Positions 27,301-35,460 of a stretch of 64,000 nucleotides of DNA are shown piece by piece. The notes under the pieces were generated by a model that ran no database searches, was not told the origin of the DNA, and saw only the letters and a program-made list of their open reading frames with translations. The position numbers and the translations under genes were made by a program. This stretch comes from an uncultured Verrucomicrobiota bacterium (GTDB lineage: Bacteria > Verrucomicrobiota > Verrucomicrobiia > Limisphaerales > UBA9464): positions 62,001 through 126,000 of the forward strand of contig CAIVQH010000041.1 of assembly GCA_903907995.1 (NCBI GenBank), given 5' to 3'. Positions within the stretch are counted from its first letter, which is position 1. Every line of letters starts with the position of its first letter.

Positions 27301-29145
27301 TTACGCCAGCACCCGTTCCAGCAGCGAGTTCATCCGCTTGAGCATGGCGCGCGGATCTTCCATAACGCCGGCGGCGACGCGGGCCTGGTCGAGGATGGTC
27401 TCCGCGATCTCAGTGGCGAAGGGCGCGTCCTTCTGCCGGGCGGCCTCGAGGCGCACGATGATCGGGTGCGCGGGATTGATCTCGAGGTCGAGCTTGGCCG
27501 GGGCCATGGCCTCCTCGTCCTTCTTCATCGCCTTCAGCATGCGGCGCATGCTGTTGGTCATGAACTTGTCGGCGTCCACCACCACGGCGGGGCTGTCCAC
27601 GAGGCGCTGCGAGACGCGCACGTCGGCCACCTTGTCGCCGAGGGCGGTCTTGAGCCACTCGGCGAGGGACTTGCCGGTGGCCTCGTCGAGCGCGCCGTCC
27701 TTCTTGGGCTCGTTGAGGTTCAGGTCGGCCTTCTCGGCGGCCTTGAGCGATTTGCCCTCGAACTCGCGCAGGTGCTCCATCACGAACTCGTCCCACGCGT
27801 CATACAGGAAGAGCACCTCGAACTTCCGCTCGCGGAAGACCTCGTAGTACGGGCTCGCCTCGGCGGCCTCGCGGTTCGGGGCCATGAGGGTGTAGATCTC
27901 CTTCTGCTCGGAACCCATGCGCTTCACATAGTCGGCGAGCGAGGTCGTCTTGCCCTTCTCCAGGTGCGAGGACTCGTAGCGCACGAGCTTGCCGAGGGCC
28001 TCCTTGTGGGTGAAGTCGGTGACGATGCCCTCCTTGAGGAAGCGCTGATATTCCGTGTAGAACTTCTCGTAGAGCTCAGGGTCCTTCTCGGCGGTCTCGT
28101 CGAGGAACTTCAGGAACTTCGTGGTGAGCACCTTGTTCAGCTTCTGCAGGAGCGCGGTGTCCTGCATGGTCTCGCGCGAGATGTTCAGGGGGAGATCCTC
28201 GCTGTCCACGACGCCCTTGAGGAAGCGCAGCCACTCGGGGAACAGGTTCTTGGCCTTGGCCTGGATGAGCACCTTTTTACAGTAGAGGTTCACCTCCGAA
28301 TCCATCCGGCCCATCCCCATGGTCTCGACGTTGTGCGACGGCACGAAGAGCAGCGACTGGATCGCGAGGGGCGCGTCGGCGGTGAAGTGCAGGCGCAGCA
28401 GCGGCTTCTCGTGGTCGTGCCCGATGAACTGGTAGAACTCGTCATACTCCTCGTCCTTGATGCTGCCCTTGCTGCGGGTCCAGAGGGCCTGGACGGTGTT
28501 GACCTTCTCGCCGTTCAGCTCGATGGGGTACGGCACGAAGCTGGAGTAGCGCTTGATGATCCGCTCGATGGTATGGGCCTGGGCGAATTCCTTGGCCTCG
28601 TCCTTCAGTTCGAGGGTGATCTTGGTACCGCGCGGCAGCTCGCCCTCGGCCGGGGTGATCTCGTAGCCGCCGGTGCCTTCGCTGACCCATTTCCAGCCGG
28701 GCTCGCCCGCGACGGCGGAACGGCTCTCGACGGTCACGCGCTTGGCCGCCATGAAGGCCGAGTAGAAGCCGACGCCGAACTGGCCGATCAGACCCACGTC
28801 GGGCTTCTTGTCCTCGGCGAGCTTCTGGAGAAAGGCCTTGGTGCCGGAGTGCGCGATGGTGCCGAGGTTCTTCACCAGCTCGTCGTGGGTCATGCCCACG
28901 CCGGTGTCGGTGAAGGTCAGCGTGCCCGCCGCCTCATCGGAGGTCAGCGAGATGCCCGGTGCGACCTCGGGCTGCTGGATCTCGGTGCCGGACACCTGGG
29001 TGAAGCGGAGCTTCTCGCAAGCGTCGGCAGCGTTGGAAATCAGCTCGCGGACGAAGATTTCTTTGTCGGTGTAGAGGGAGTGGATGACGATGTTCAGCAG
29101 TTGCTGAATCTCCGCCTGGAACGTGTGTTTCTCGGTCGAACTCAT
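27301..29145 (-). CDS. htpG: Molecular chaperone HtpG (Hsp90)
   Basis: Cytosolic ATP-dependent chaperone of the GHKL superfamily. The 614 residues match the family. N-terminal ATP-site motifs: FVRELISNAADACEKLRF, FTDTGVGMTHDEL, LIGQFGVGFYSAFM. The middle domain carries RGTKITLELKDEAKEFAQ and PLNISRETMQDTALLQKLNK. The C-terminal dimerisation domain ends NSLLERVLA. HtpG from many bacteria reads ELISNASDA; here the Ser is Ala. Monocistronic, with no CIRCE element in the upstream region. Confidence 0.98.
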   Translation of the reverse strand: MSSTEKHTFQAEIQQLLNIVIHSLYTDKEIFVRELISNAADACEKLRFTQVSGTEIQQPEVAPGISLTSDEAAGTLTFTDTGVGMTHDELVKNLGTIAHSGTKAFLQKLAEDKKPDVGLIGQFGVGFYSAFMAAKRVTVESRSAVAGEPGWKWVSEGTGGYEITPAEGELPRGTKITLELKDEAKEFAQAHTIERIIKRYSSFVPYPIELNGEKVNTVQALWTRSKGSIKDEEYDEFYQFIGHDHEKPLLRLHFTADAPLAIQSLLFVPSHNVETMGMGRMDSEVNLYCKKVLIQAKAKNLFPEWLRFLKGVVDSEDLPLNISRETMQDTALLQKLNKVLTTKFLKFLDETAEKDPELYEKFYTEYQRFLKEGIVTDFTHKEALGKLVRYESSHLEKGKTTSLADYVKRMGSEQKEIYTLMAPNREAAEASPYYEVFRERKFEVLFLYDAWDEFVMEHLREFEGKSLKAAEKADLNLNEPKKDGALDEATGKSLAEWLKTALGDKVADVRVSQRLVDSPAVVVDADKFMTNSMRRMLKAMKKDEEAMAPAKLDLEINPAHPIIVRLEAARQKDAPFATEIAETILDQARVAAGVMEDPRAMLKRMNSLLERVLA

Positions 29146-29459
29146 TGGTTGGCTTTAGGTAGGAAGCGGAGGGGAGCTCGTCAAGGGCACGGTGACGATT
29201 TCGAGGAGACAGGAGACAGGAGGGACTGCGTCCGGAGACAGGAGAAGCGGGGAAAGAAGCAGGGGAGAAAGGGGGCGGGGGTGCAGGGGAGCCAGTGAGC
29301 CAGTGGGTCAGTGGTCAGTAATCAGTGGTCAGGGACGCTGCTTTGGCGGTTCTTCAATTGGGATGGGGCAGGACGCGGGGCGGGGCATGGCAAAGCGCAT
29401 GATGTTGTGGCGTTGCTTTTTCCTTTTGCCTTTTGCCTTTTTCCTTTTGCCTTTAACCC
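29146..29459. other. Divergent intergenic region between htpG and esterase, with low-complexity repeats
   Basis: The 314-bp spacer is purine-rich ('gaggagacaggagacaggag' from about 29203). It then has a tandem 'agccagtgagccagtgggtc' and 'gtcagtggtcagtaatcag' run (about 29290-29330), and a 'ttttgccttttgccttttt' run (about 29424-29450) just before the esterase ATG. Similar strings occur near 12550 and 44770. No promoter is evident. Confidence 0.55.
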
Positions 29460-30527
29460 ATGCCACATCCGCTCTTCTCGGCCGCCTCGGCCCGTGTCTT
29501 CGTCGCCGTGGGTTGCCTCGGCCTGTTCAGCTCATGCGCTCACGCGCCAAGGGCTTACACCGAAAAACCCGGTTCCGCCGGCAACGGCAGCTTCACCGTC
29601 GGCCCGGAATACACGGTGGACCCCGATCTCACGGACAAGGGGAATCCCCGCGGCAAGACCTTCGAGTTCACGATGCGCCTGGCCGACAGCAAGATCTTCA
29701 AGGGCGACGACACCACGCTGGAGCCGGAGAAGAAGAAGGTGAACACGGAGCGCAAGATCACCGTGTATGTGCCGGCCGCCTACAAGGACGGTACCAAGGC
29801 GCCTGTGCTGGTCATCCAGGACGGGCCGGGCCAGCTCAAATCAACGAGCTATGCGCTGGACAACCTCACCATCTCCAAGGATCCAGAACGTCAGTTGCCG
29901 GCCTTCCTCGTGGTGGCTGTGCAGAATGGCGGCAACGACGGCAAGAACAGCGAGCGCGGCCTGGAGTACGACACGATGTCCGACCGTTATGCCCGGTTCA
30001 TCAACGACGAGGTCTTCCCCGCCGTGCTGAACGACGCGGCGATCAAAGCGGCGTATCCGCACATCGCGATCACCAGCAATCCTTGGGGGCGCGCCACGAT
30101 GGGTTGCAGCTCCGGAGGTGCGGCAGCGCTGACGATGGCGTGGTTCCGACCCGACCTTTTCCGCCGGGTGATCGCCTATTCAGGCACGTTCGTGGACCAG
30201 CAGGATGACGACGCGGCTGAGGAGGCGAAGTTCCCGCTGGGCGCCTGGGAATATCATTCCGGCATGAAGCTGATCGCGAACTCGGAGAAGAAGCCGCTGC
30301 GCATCTTCACGCACGTGTCCGAACACGACCTGCGCGAGAACTCCCCCGAGTCGGACCACCACAACTGGCCGATGGCCGGCCAGCGCACGGCGGCCGCCCT
30401 GGAGGAAAAGGGCTACGACCACCGCTTCGTCTTTAGCAAGGCGACCGGCCATTGCGACGGCCGCGTGTTCCAGCAGACGCTCGCCGACACGCAGGTGTGG
30501 GTCTGGCGCGGGTATCACGCGGAGTGA
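29460..30527 (+). CDS. Exported esterase, enterochelin-esterase (Fes/esterase D) like
   Basis: The 355-residue protein has an N-terminal export signal with a possible lipobox (LGLFSSC, Cys27). A beta-sandwich-like segment is followed by an alpha/beta hydrolase domain: RKITVYVPAAYKDGTKAPVL, LVIQDGPGQLKSTSY, nucleophile elbow GCSSGGAAALTMAW (Ser in GxSxG), and HDLRENSPESDHHNWPMAG. The likely catalytic histidine is in ATGHCDGRVFQQ. This is the layout of putative tributyrin or enterochelin esterases and of some carbohydrate esterases. Substrate unknown; no siderophore genes are nearby. Confidence 0.85.
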   Translation: MPHPLFSAASARVFVAVGCLGLFSSCAHAPRAYTEKPGSAGNGSFTVGPEYTVDPDLTDKGNPRGKTFEFTMRLADSKIFKGDDTTLEPEKKKVNTERKITVYVPAAYKDGTKAPVLVIQDGPGQLKSTSYALDNLTISKDPERQLPAFLVVAVQNGGNDGKNSERGLEYDTMSDRYARFINDEVFPAVLNDAAIKAAYPHIAITSNPWGRATMGCSSGGAAALTMAWFRPDLFRRVIAYSGTFVDQQDDDAAEEAKFPLGAWEYHSGMKLIANSEKKPLRIFTHVSEHDLRENSPESDHHNWPMAGQRTAAALEEKGYDHRFVFSKATGHCDGRVFQQTLADTQVWVWRGYHAE

Positions 30528-30563
30528 AGGAATTTACGAGTTACGAGTTGCGAAGGCGCGGGG

Positions 30564-30689
30564 CGTCTTGGAGTGCGGTAGTCCTCTACCGCTTTGAGCG
30601 CGGCAACCGGCAAGAGGCAGTCATGCTTCAGCCTATCGTAAACTTATTCGGCCGTTGAAAGCGCCAGAGGACTGGCGCAGTCCAAGACG
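30564..30689. repeat. Paired palindromic repeat with compensatory hairpins (REP/BIME-like)
   Basis: Two 33-bp arms, 30564-30596 and 30657-30689, are imperfect reverse complements. Each contains its own 7-bp hairpin with a tetraloop: gcggtag-tcct-ctaccgc (30575-30592) and gcgccag-agga-ctggcgc (30661-30678). The arms differ at two base pairs inside the stem, and both changes are compensated. It abuts the stop of the EF-hand protein gene. Confidence 0.8.
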
Positions 30690-31379
30690 CTACCGCGATT
30701 TCCCACCCCGGCGGCGAATTTGCAGGGCCACGGCCACGAAGACGGCCATGCCCACAGCCACCAATACTGGCAGCGGCGAACGCACGGGCTGAACTACGGG
30801 CGGGATGTTCGGAAGCGCCTTCAAGCCAGCAGCCGCAGTCGTCGTGACAGTGTACTCCAGCCGGATGGCGTTCTGGAGATAGTCACGCGTCTGCTGGGTG
30901 ATGGCGATGGCGGGGGATTCGGGCACCAGCGCGTTCACGAGATACACGCTGAGGTTCGTAAGGTGCCGGTTGGTGAACGCCAACTCGTGGACGCCGGGGG
31001 CAACGGAGGCCAGCGGGGCGCGGAAGTTCAGCCGGATGATTCCGAGGCCGGCTTGCAGCTCAGCGATGGGCGGGAAGCTTCTCCCGGTCAGGGACAATTC
31101 ACGCGGTGAATGATCCGCGGCGAGCGAGAGATCCCGGCGCACCTGTTCGGCGTAGGCCAATTCTTCCGCAGGGGAAAGACGTCCGTCGTGATCGGTATCG
31201 AGCTGGCTGAGGAGATTCGTGGACAGGTTTGCGCCAGGCGTCAGGCATAGCTCGAGCCGAACCTCCGTCGGCGCGACGGCGATGAAGGTGGCCTGGAGAT
31301 ATTCGTCGAGCCGATGCGCCCGGGCCGCCGGGGCGGACGCCAGCGCGAGCGCGCAGGCCAGCCATGCGGCCAGCCTCAT
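30690..31379 (-). CDS. Secreted EF-hand protein with C-terminal membrane anchor
   Basis: The 229-residue protein starts at an ATG overlapping the stop of the DUF3500 gene (ATGA, 31376-31379). It has a signal peptide (MRLAAWLACALALASAPAAR), an EF-hand-like calcium loop DTDHDGRLSPAEE (61-73), beta-rich sequence, and a C-terminal membrane helix (about 202-220) followed by RRRGGKSR. From family knowledge, DUF3500 genes are often next to a HupE/UreJ-type gene or its periplasmic relative. The N-terminal HRLDEYLQATFI segment resembles those proteins, but the multi-helix HupE channel is absent. Function unknown. Confidence 0.82.
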   Translation of the reverse strand: MRLAAWLACALALASAPAARAHRLDEYLQATFIAVAPTEVRLELCLTPGANLSTNLLSQLDTDHDGRLSPAEELAYAEQVRRDLSLAADHSPRELSLTGRSFPPIAELQAGLGIIRLNFRAPLASVAPGVHELAFTNRHLTNLSVYLVNALVPESPAIAITQQTRDYLQNAIRLEYTVTTTAAAGLKALPNIPPVVQPVRSPLPVLVAVGMAVFVAVALQIRRRGGKSR

Positions 31380-32440
31380 GGCCGGCCGAATTTGCGACCG
31401 TAGTCGTTGGTCGGATCGCGGTAGATGGTGTGGATGTGGTTGGTCGGGGCGCCCCCAAGGTTTTGCGGCGCGTATTCGATCACCACCGTCGGCCCCTGGA
31501 TGCGGAAGTAGGCCGCGCTGCCCGGCGTGGTCGGGCCGCTCCAGGCAAAGTACGTGTCCGCAAGGTTCGCGCGGATCTCCGCCAGTTTGGCCTTGGCGGT
31601 GGCCTCGTTGCTGATGCCCACCCATTCGTTTGCGAGATCAAGCAGCAGCTTCTGCTGGGCGGGCGTGAGTGCGGAGGCACGAATGCCCTCGGGCATGATC
31701 GTCTTGCCGTCCTGTCCAGGCCCGAGGACGAGATCACGGAAGCGTGAGCCGAGAATGGCCTTGGGTTGCTGCGTGGAGTCGAGGGAATTGATGAGCTTGA
31801 AAGCGAGATCGTTCTCCGCGCCGAGCGGCCGGATGGTCTTGCCGTTGAGCGTGTAGGTCGCCGGCTGCGCAGCCGTGTGGCTTGGCGTCAGCACGCCGTC
31901 GGCCCCGCGAATCGTGAGATTGAGCGCCAAATGATGCCCGCCGAACTGGAGCATCCACGGCGTCGTGGTCGAAGGCTTGCCGACGAAGGATATGTAGAAT
32001 TCGTCTTCACCGAAGGCGATCCCCTGAGGGCTGCCCGACTCTTTCAGCACCTGGTCGGCGGTCACGATGTCCACGGTCTTCTGGTAGCCTCGCGGGCTGA
32101 GCGCGGCCGCGAGCACGGCCATCGCGGCCTCGCGCTGGGGCTTGCTCAGGTCGCCGAAGCGGACGCCGGCACGGTGATAGATCCCGGTGGGCAGGTTCGA
32201 CCAGTTGGCGCGCTGCACGTCATCGGTGTAGGCGAACACGGCCTTGGCCCGCTGCGTCTCGTCCAGCTTTGCCAGGAACGCTTCCGCCGCCGCGACGGTC
32301 TTGCCGGTGACAGCGAGCGCCACGCTGCTGGCCGTTGAATCCGCAGCCAGACTGTGGACCGACCACAGCGGTTGTGAGACCGAGGTGAGAACCAAGGCAG
32401 CCACGAGAGCGCGGGTAGCCGGCGAAATTCGGGGAGACAT
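31376..32440 (-). CDS. DUF3500 family exported protein
   Basis: The 354-residue protein has an export signal (MSPRISPATRALVAALVLTS). The mature sequence reads as DUF3500: AFLAKLDETQRAKAVFAYTD, RANWSNLPTGIYHRAGVRFG, FGEDEFYISFVGKPSTTTPW, QFGGHHLALNLTI, and the C-terminal APTNHIHTIYRDPTNDYG. The several conserved His and Trp residues suggest a metal site, but no biochemical activity is established that I can name. It is coupled by a 4-bp overlap to the EF-hand protein. Confidence 0.88.
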   Translation of the reverse strand: MSPRISPATRALVAALVLTSVSQPLWSVHSLAADSTASSVALAVTGKTVAAAEAFLAKLDETQRAKAVFAYTDDVQRANWSNLPTGIYHRAGVRFGDLSKPQREAAMAVLAAALSPRGYQKTVDIVTADQVLKESGSPQGIAFGEDEFYISFVGKPSTTTPWMLQFGGHHLALNLTIRGADGVLTPSHTAAQPATYTLNGKTIRPLGAENDLAFKLINSLDSTQQPKAILGSRFRDLVLGPGQDGKTIMPEGIRASALTPAQQKLLLDLANEWVGISNEATAKAKLAEIRANLADTYFAWSGPTTPGSAAYFRIQGPTVVIEYAPQNLGGAPTNHIHTIYRDPTNDYGRKFGRP

Positions 32441-32517
32441 TATGCCTCGATGATGAAAAAAGCCGGCGCGGCGTAAAGCACTCATTGGGGGACCTAGGGT
32501 AGAAGCCAAGATATTCC

Positions 32518-32592
32518 AACCACTGATCCACGCTGATCCAGAATTGATCCCCGAGCAGATTTATCAGCGCAAATCAGTGTGGATCAGCGGTT
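32518..32592. repeat. 20-bp inverted repeat between DUF3500 and protease genes
   Basis: Arms 32518-32537 (aaccactgatccacgctgat) and 32573-32592 are reverse complements at 18 of 20 positions. It lies in the 157-bp gap downstream of the protease gene and upstream of the DUF3500 gene. It is probably another dispersed palindromic element. Confidence 0.7.
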
Positions 32593-32597
32593 CAATC

Positions 32598-33608
32598 TTA
32601 TCCGCCGTTTCGCGGACGTTCGCGTGGCGTGATCCAGAGGTGGAGCAGTTCGTGGCGGCGCAGGACCGTGAGGCGCGCCCGCTGGCCGAGAAGCTGTTCG
32701 CCCACGAGCAGTCGGTGCAGGTCGTGCGTCGAGCGGACTTCCTCGTGGTTGAACCAGACGATGATGTCCTCGGCCTGCAAGCCTGCTTCCGCCGCGGCCG
32801 CGCCGGCGGTGACCTCCAATACCAGCGCGCCGGACCGCTGCCGCAGCTTATGAAAACGCACCACGCGCTCGTGGATGGTCACTTCCTGAGCCATCAGCCC
32901 GAGGTGGCCACGCCGGATGCGTCCATCCTTGATCAGCCAGCTGGCGATGAACTCGGCCGTCTTGCTGCCGATGGCGAAGCAGATGCCCTGGGCCGACGGG
33001 ATCATCGCGGTGTTCACGCCGATGACTTCGCCCCGCGTGTTGACGAGCGGGCCGCCCGAGTTGCCCGGATTCAGCGGCGCATCGGTCTGGATGACGTTGT
33101 CGATCAGCCGCCCGTTGCGCGACGGAAAGGTCCGCCCCAGCGCGCTGACGATGCCGGCGGTCACGGAATGGTCGAAGCCGAGCGGATTGCCGATGGCGAT
33201 CGCGATCTGACCCACCCGCACCTGCCCAGACGGCGCAAAGGCGATGTGTTGAAGGCTCGGAAGATTGACGCGTAGCACCGCGAGATCGGTGTCGGGATCG
33301 TCACCGACGAGGTCCGCGCGCGCCTCGCGACCGTCGCTGGTCTGCATGGTCAGCTTGGTCGCCCCGTGAACGACGTGGCTATTGGTCAGGATGAAACCGT
33401 CCCGCGAGAGGATGAAGCCGCTGCCGCTGCCGCCGCCCTGGCCATTGCGCGTCTTCACATGCACCACCGACGGCCCGGCGCGTTCAACGACCTGAACCAC
33501 CGTGTTGGAATAGGCGTCGAGCAGCTCCGCGTCGGCAGCAGGTGCCGGAGGTTCGCGGCGGACCGTGTTCGCCCTTTCGGGCTCGTGATCAAGAAACTCG
33601 AATTTCAT
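32598..33608 (-). CDS. S1C (HtrA/DegP-like) serine protease with PDZ domain, no export signal
   Basis: The 336-residue trypsin-like protease has the full triad: His78 in ILTNSHVV, Asp108 in DPDTDLAVL, Ser184 in NPGNSGGPLV. One PDZ-like domain follows (GALVLEVTAGAAAAEAGLQA, EDIIVWFNHEEVRS). Unlike DegP/DegQ/DegS there is no signal peptide or membrane helix in MKFEFLDHEPERANTVRREP and no hydrophobic stretch before the protease domain. It appears cytosolic unless exported another way. The start at 33608 excludes 11 upstream residues; neither choice adds a signal. Confidence 0.92.
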   Translation of the reverse strand: MKFEFLDHEPERANTVRREPPAPAADAELLDAYSNTVVQVVERAGPSVVHVKTRNGQGGGSGSGFILSRDGFILTNSHVVHGATKLTMQTSDGREARADLVGDDPDTDLAVLRVNLPSLQHIAFAPSGQVRVGQIAIAIGNPLGFDHSVTAGIVSALGRTFPSRNGRLIDNVIQTDAPLNPGNSGGPLVNTRGEVIGVNTAMIPSAQGICFAIGSKTAEFIASWLIKDGRIRRGHLGLMAQEVTIHERVVRFHKLRQRSGALVLEVTAGAAAAEAGLQAEDIIVWFNHEEVRSTHDLHRLLVGEQLLGQRARLTVLRRHELLHLWITPRERPRNGG

Positions 33609-33660
33609 GGGGCACCATCGTTCAAGATGGGCGTCACTCAAGTCGGAGCGAAGTAGCCGG

Positions 33661-34884
33661 TCAGCCCAACCCGCTCAGACGGCGCTGGAGAAAGCGTCGT
33701 ACGGCCTCGTCTTCGCTCAGACCGATGGCGCGGGTGTAAGCTTCACGGGCGACGGCATGGTTCCCCTGCCCGGCGAGGACATGCGCCCGCACGGCCCAGT
33801 ACGATTGATAGCCCGCCACCGCATCGTCGGGAATCTCGTCCAGGACCGCCGCCGCTTCGTGCCAGCGGCTGGCTTCAGCGAGTGCGGCGGCGAGGCCCAC
33901 CAGCGCACCCAGCGTGGGGGAGCAACCGATCAGGGCATCGTAAAGCTGTAAAATGGCATCCCACTCGGTGCGGCCGGTAAATCGCCGGTGCACATGCGCC
34001 GACTGGATGGCGGCTTCCAGCTGAAACCGGCCGGGCGTTCGGAAGGTGGCCGCGCGAGCCAAGAGCTGTTCAGCGGCATCCATCAGCGGGACCGACCAGA
34101 GCGCAGGCGACTGCTCGGAAAGCGGGACGTAGTCGCCGGCGGCATCCCGGCGTGCGAGCCGCCTGGCTTCGCAATGGAGCATCAGCGCGAGCAGTCCCAG
34201 CGCCTCCGCCGCCTCGGGAACCAGCCGCACCAGTACCTGTCCCAGCCAGATGGCTTCGGTGGCCAGGCCTTGCAGCGTAGGGTCGGTGCCCAAGGTATGG
34301 TCCCAGGCGGTGCCGTAGGCGGCATAGATCGCCTCCAATACCGATTCGAGTCGGGCGGGCCATTCCGCAGGCTCAGGCAGCACGAACGGAATGCCGGCGA
34401 GCCGGATTTTCGCCTTGGCCCGCACCAATCGCTGGGCCATCGCCGCCGGCGCGACGAGGAACGCCGAGGCAATCCTCGTGGCGTCCAGACCGAGGACCGT
34501 CTGGAGCATCAGCGGCGTCCGGACGGCGGCATCAATGGCCGGATGCGCGCAGAGGAAGAGCAGCTTGAGGCGCTCATCGGGAAACGGTTCGTCGGGTTGC
34601 AGGGTCATCGCCTCCTCCACGAGCAGTTGGACGACCGGCTGATGGCGGTCGCGGACCTCGGTGCGACGGGCCTCGTCAATGAGCCGCCGCCGCGCGGTTG
34701 CAAGCAGCCAGGCCTCGGGCTTCTCTGGCACGCCGTCGCGAGGCCAGACGACCAGCGCGGTCTGAAGTGCCTCGCTCAGCGCATCCTCGGCACCGGCCAC
34801 ATCCCGTGACCGGGCCGAGAGATACGCGACCAGCCGCCCGTAAGAATCCCGGGCAACGGCCTCGACGGTGGTGAATGCATCCAT
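33661..34884 (-). CDS. ECF-type RNA polymerase sigma factor with TPR-like C-terminus (ECF42 group)
   Basis: The 407-residue protein has sigma-70 region 2 (VEAVARDSYGRLVAYLSARS, EKPEAWLLATARRRLIDEAR) and region 4 (LMLQTVLGLDATRIASAFLV, MAQRLVRAKAKIR). About 230 further residues of helical TPR-like repeats follow. That C-terminal extension and the neighbouring DGPF/YCII gene are the hallmark of ECF42. No anti-sigma factor is present, as expected for the group. I used the ATG at 34884; an in-frame start at 34923 would overlap the DGPF gene by 17 bp. The ECF42 -35 element reported in the literature (TGTCGA) is not clearly present upstream of the DGPF gene. Confidence 0.93.
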   Translation of the reverse strand: MDAFTTVEAVARDSYGRLVAYLSARSRDVAGAEDALSEALQTALVVWPRDGVPEKPEAWLLATARRRLIDEARRTEVRDRHQPVVQLLVEEAMTLQPDEPFPDERLKLLFLCAHPAIDAAVRTPLMLQTVLGLDATRIASAFLVAPAAMAQRLVRAKAKIRLAGIPFVLPEPAEWPARLESVLEAIYAAYGTAWDHTLGTDPTLQGLATEAIWLGQVLVRLVPEAAEALGLLALMLHCEARRLARRDAAGDYVPLSEQSPALWSVPLMDAAEQLLARAATFRTPGRFQLEAAIQSAHVHRRFTGRTEWDAILQLYDALIGCSPTLGALVGLAAALAEASRWHEAAAVLDEIPDDAVAGYQSYWAVRAHVLAGQGNHAVAREAYTRAIGLSEDEAVRRFLQRRLSGLG

Positions 34885-34906
34885 CCGCAATGCGACCCAG
34901 GCGGTC

Positions 34907-35272
34907 TCAGTCACCACAGCCAATGTCCAGCACCGGCCGGACCTCGACCGCGCCGCGCACGGCCGCCGGACAGCGTGCGGCCCATTCCAGCGCCTGATCC
35001 AGACCCGGCACCTCGATGATCATGTAGCCGCCGAGCTGCTCCTTCGCCGAGGCGAACGGGCCATCCTGCACGAGCCGCTTGCCGTCCTTCAGGCGGACGA
35101 CCGTGGCGGTATCCGGCGGTTGGAGGGCGTTGCCGATACCCTTGGTCACGCCGGCTTCGGCCATCGCCTTGCCGTAGGCCATCCAGGCGCCCCAGTAAGG
35201 GCTGGTCTTGGGGTCTTCACTGCGGGCGGCGAAGTCTTCCTTCGATTCGAGAAACAGGAGCATGTATTCCAT
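34907..35272 (-). CDS. YCII/DGPF-family protein, partner of the ECF42 sigma factor
   Basis: The 121-residue protein starts MEYMLLFLESKEDFAARSED. It contains the family signature DGPFASAKEQLGGYMIIEVP and RDxxRLxDGKRLVQ-type context. DGPF proteins are typical targets and genomic partners of ECF42 sigma factors. They share the YCII fold, with no catalytic role demonstrated that I can state. It lies immediately upstream of the sigma gene (22-bp gap to its chosen start), surely co-transcribed. Confidence 0.92.
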   Translation of the reverse strand: MEYMLLFLESKEDFAARSEDPKTSPYWGAWMAYGKAMAEAGVTKGIGNALQPPDTATVVRLKDGKRLVQDGPFASAKEQLGGYMIIEVPGLDQALEWAARCPAAVRGAVEVRPVLDIGCGD

Positions 35273-35275
35273 ATT

Positions 35276-35330
35276 GGGGTGTCGTTGAATGTTTTGTTTT
35301 GTGTCGTTTCGAGTCGTTTGTGTCGCACGG
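35276..35330. repeat. Short tandem-like repeat upstream of the DGPF gene
   Basis: Three or four degenerate copies of 'gtgtcgtt' or 'gagtcgttt' lie between 35279 and 35325. It falls where the DGPF-sigma promoter should be, so it may be regulatory. It also looks like the low-complexity strings scattered through this genome. Confidence 0.4.
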
Positions 35331-35444
35331 GGTCATCCCATGCACCTAGAAGACGGGCTGGCTCGGGGCATTTCGACAATGGAGATGATTATTTTGAAAA
35401 CATTTCGAAAAGCACTTGACGAAAAGACAAGGCTAACGCACATA

Positions 35445-35460
35445 CATACCAGTCGGTATG
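35445..35460. promoter_or_regulatory. Operator of the TetR regulator, overlapping its start codon
   Basis: The palindrome CATACC-AGTC-GGTATG ends in the tetR ATG (35458-35460). A -35-like TTGACG lies at 35416-35421. The reverse complement of 35448-35460 is identical over 13 bases to a site upstream of the efflux operon (36174-36186). Binding would block tetR transcription, giving autoregulation. Confidence 0.7.
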
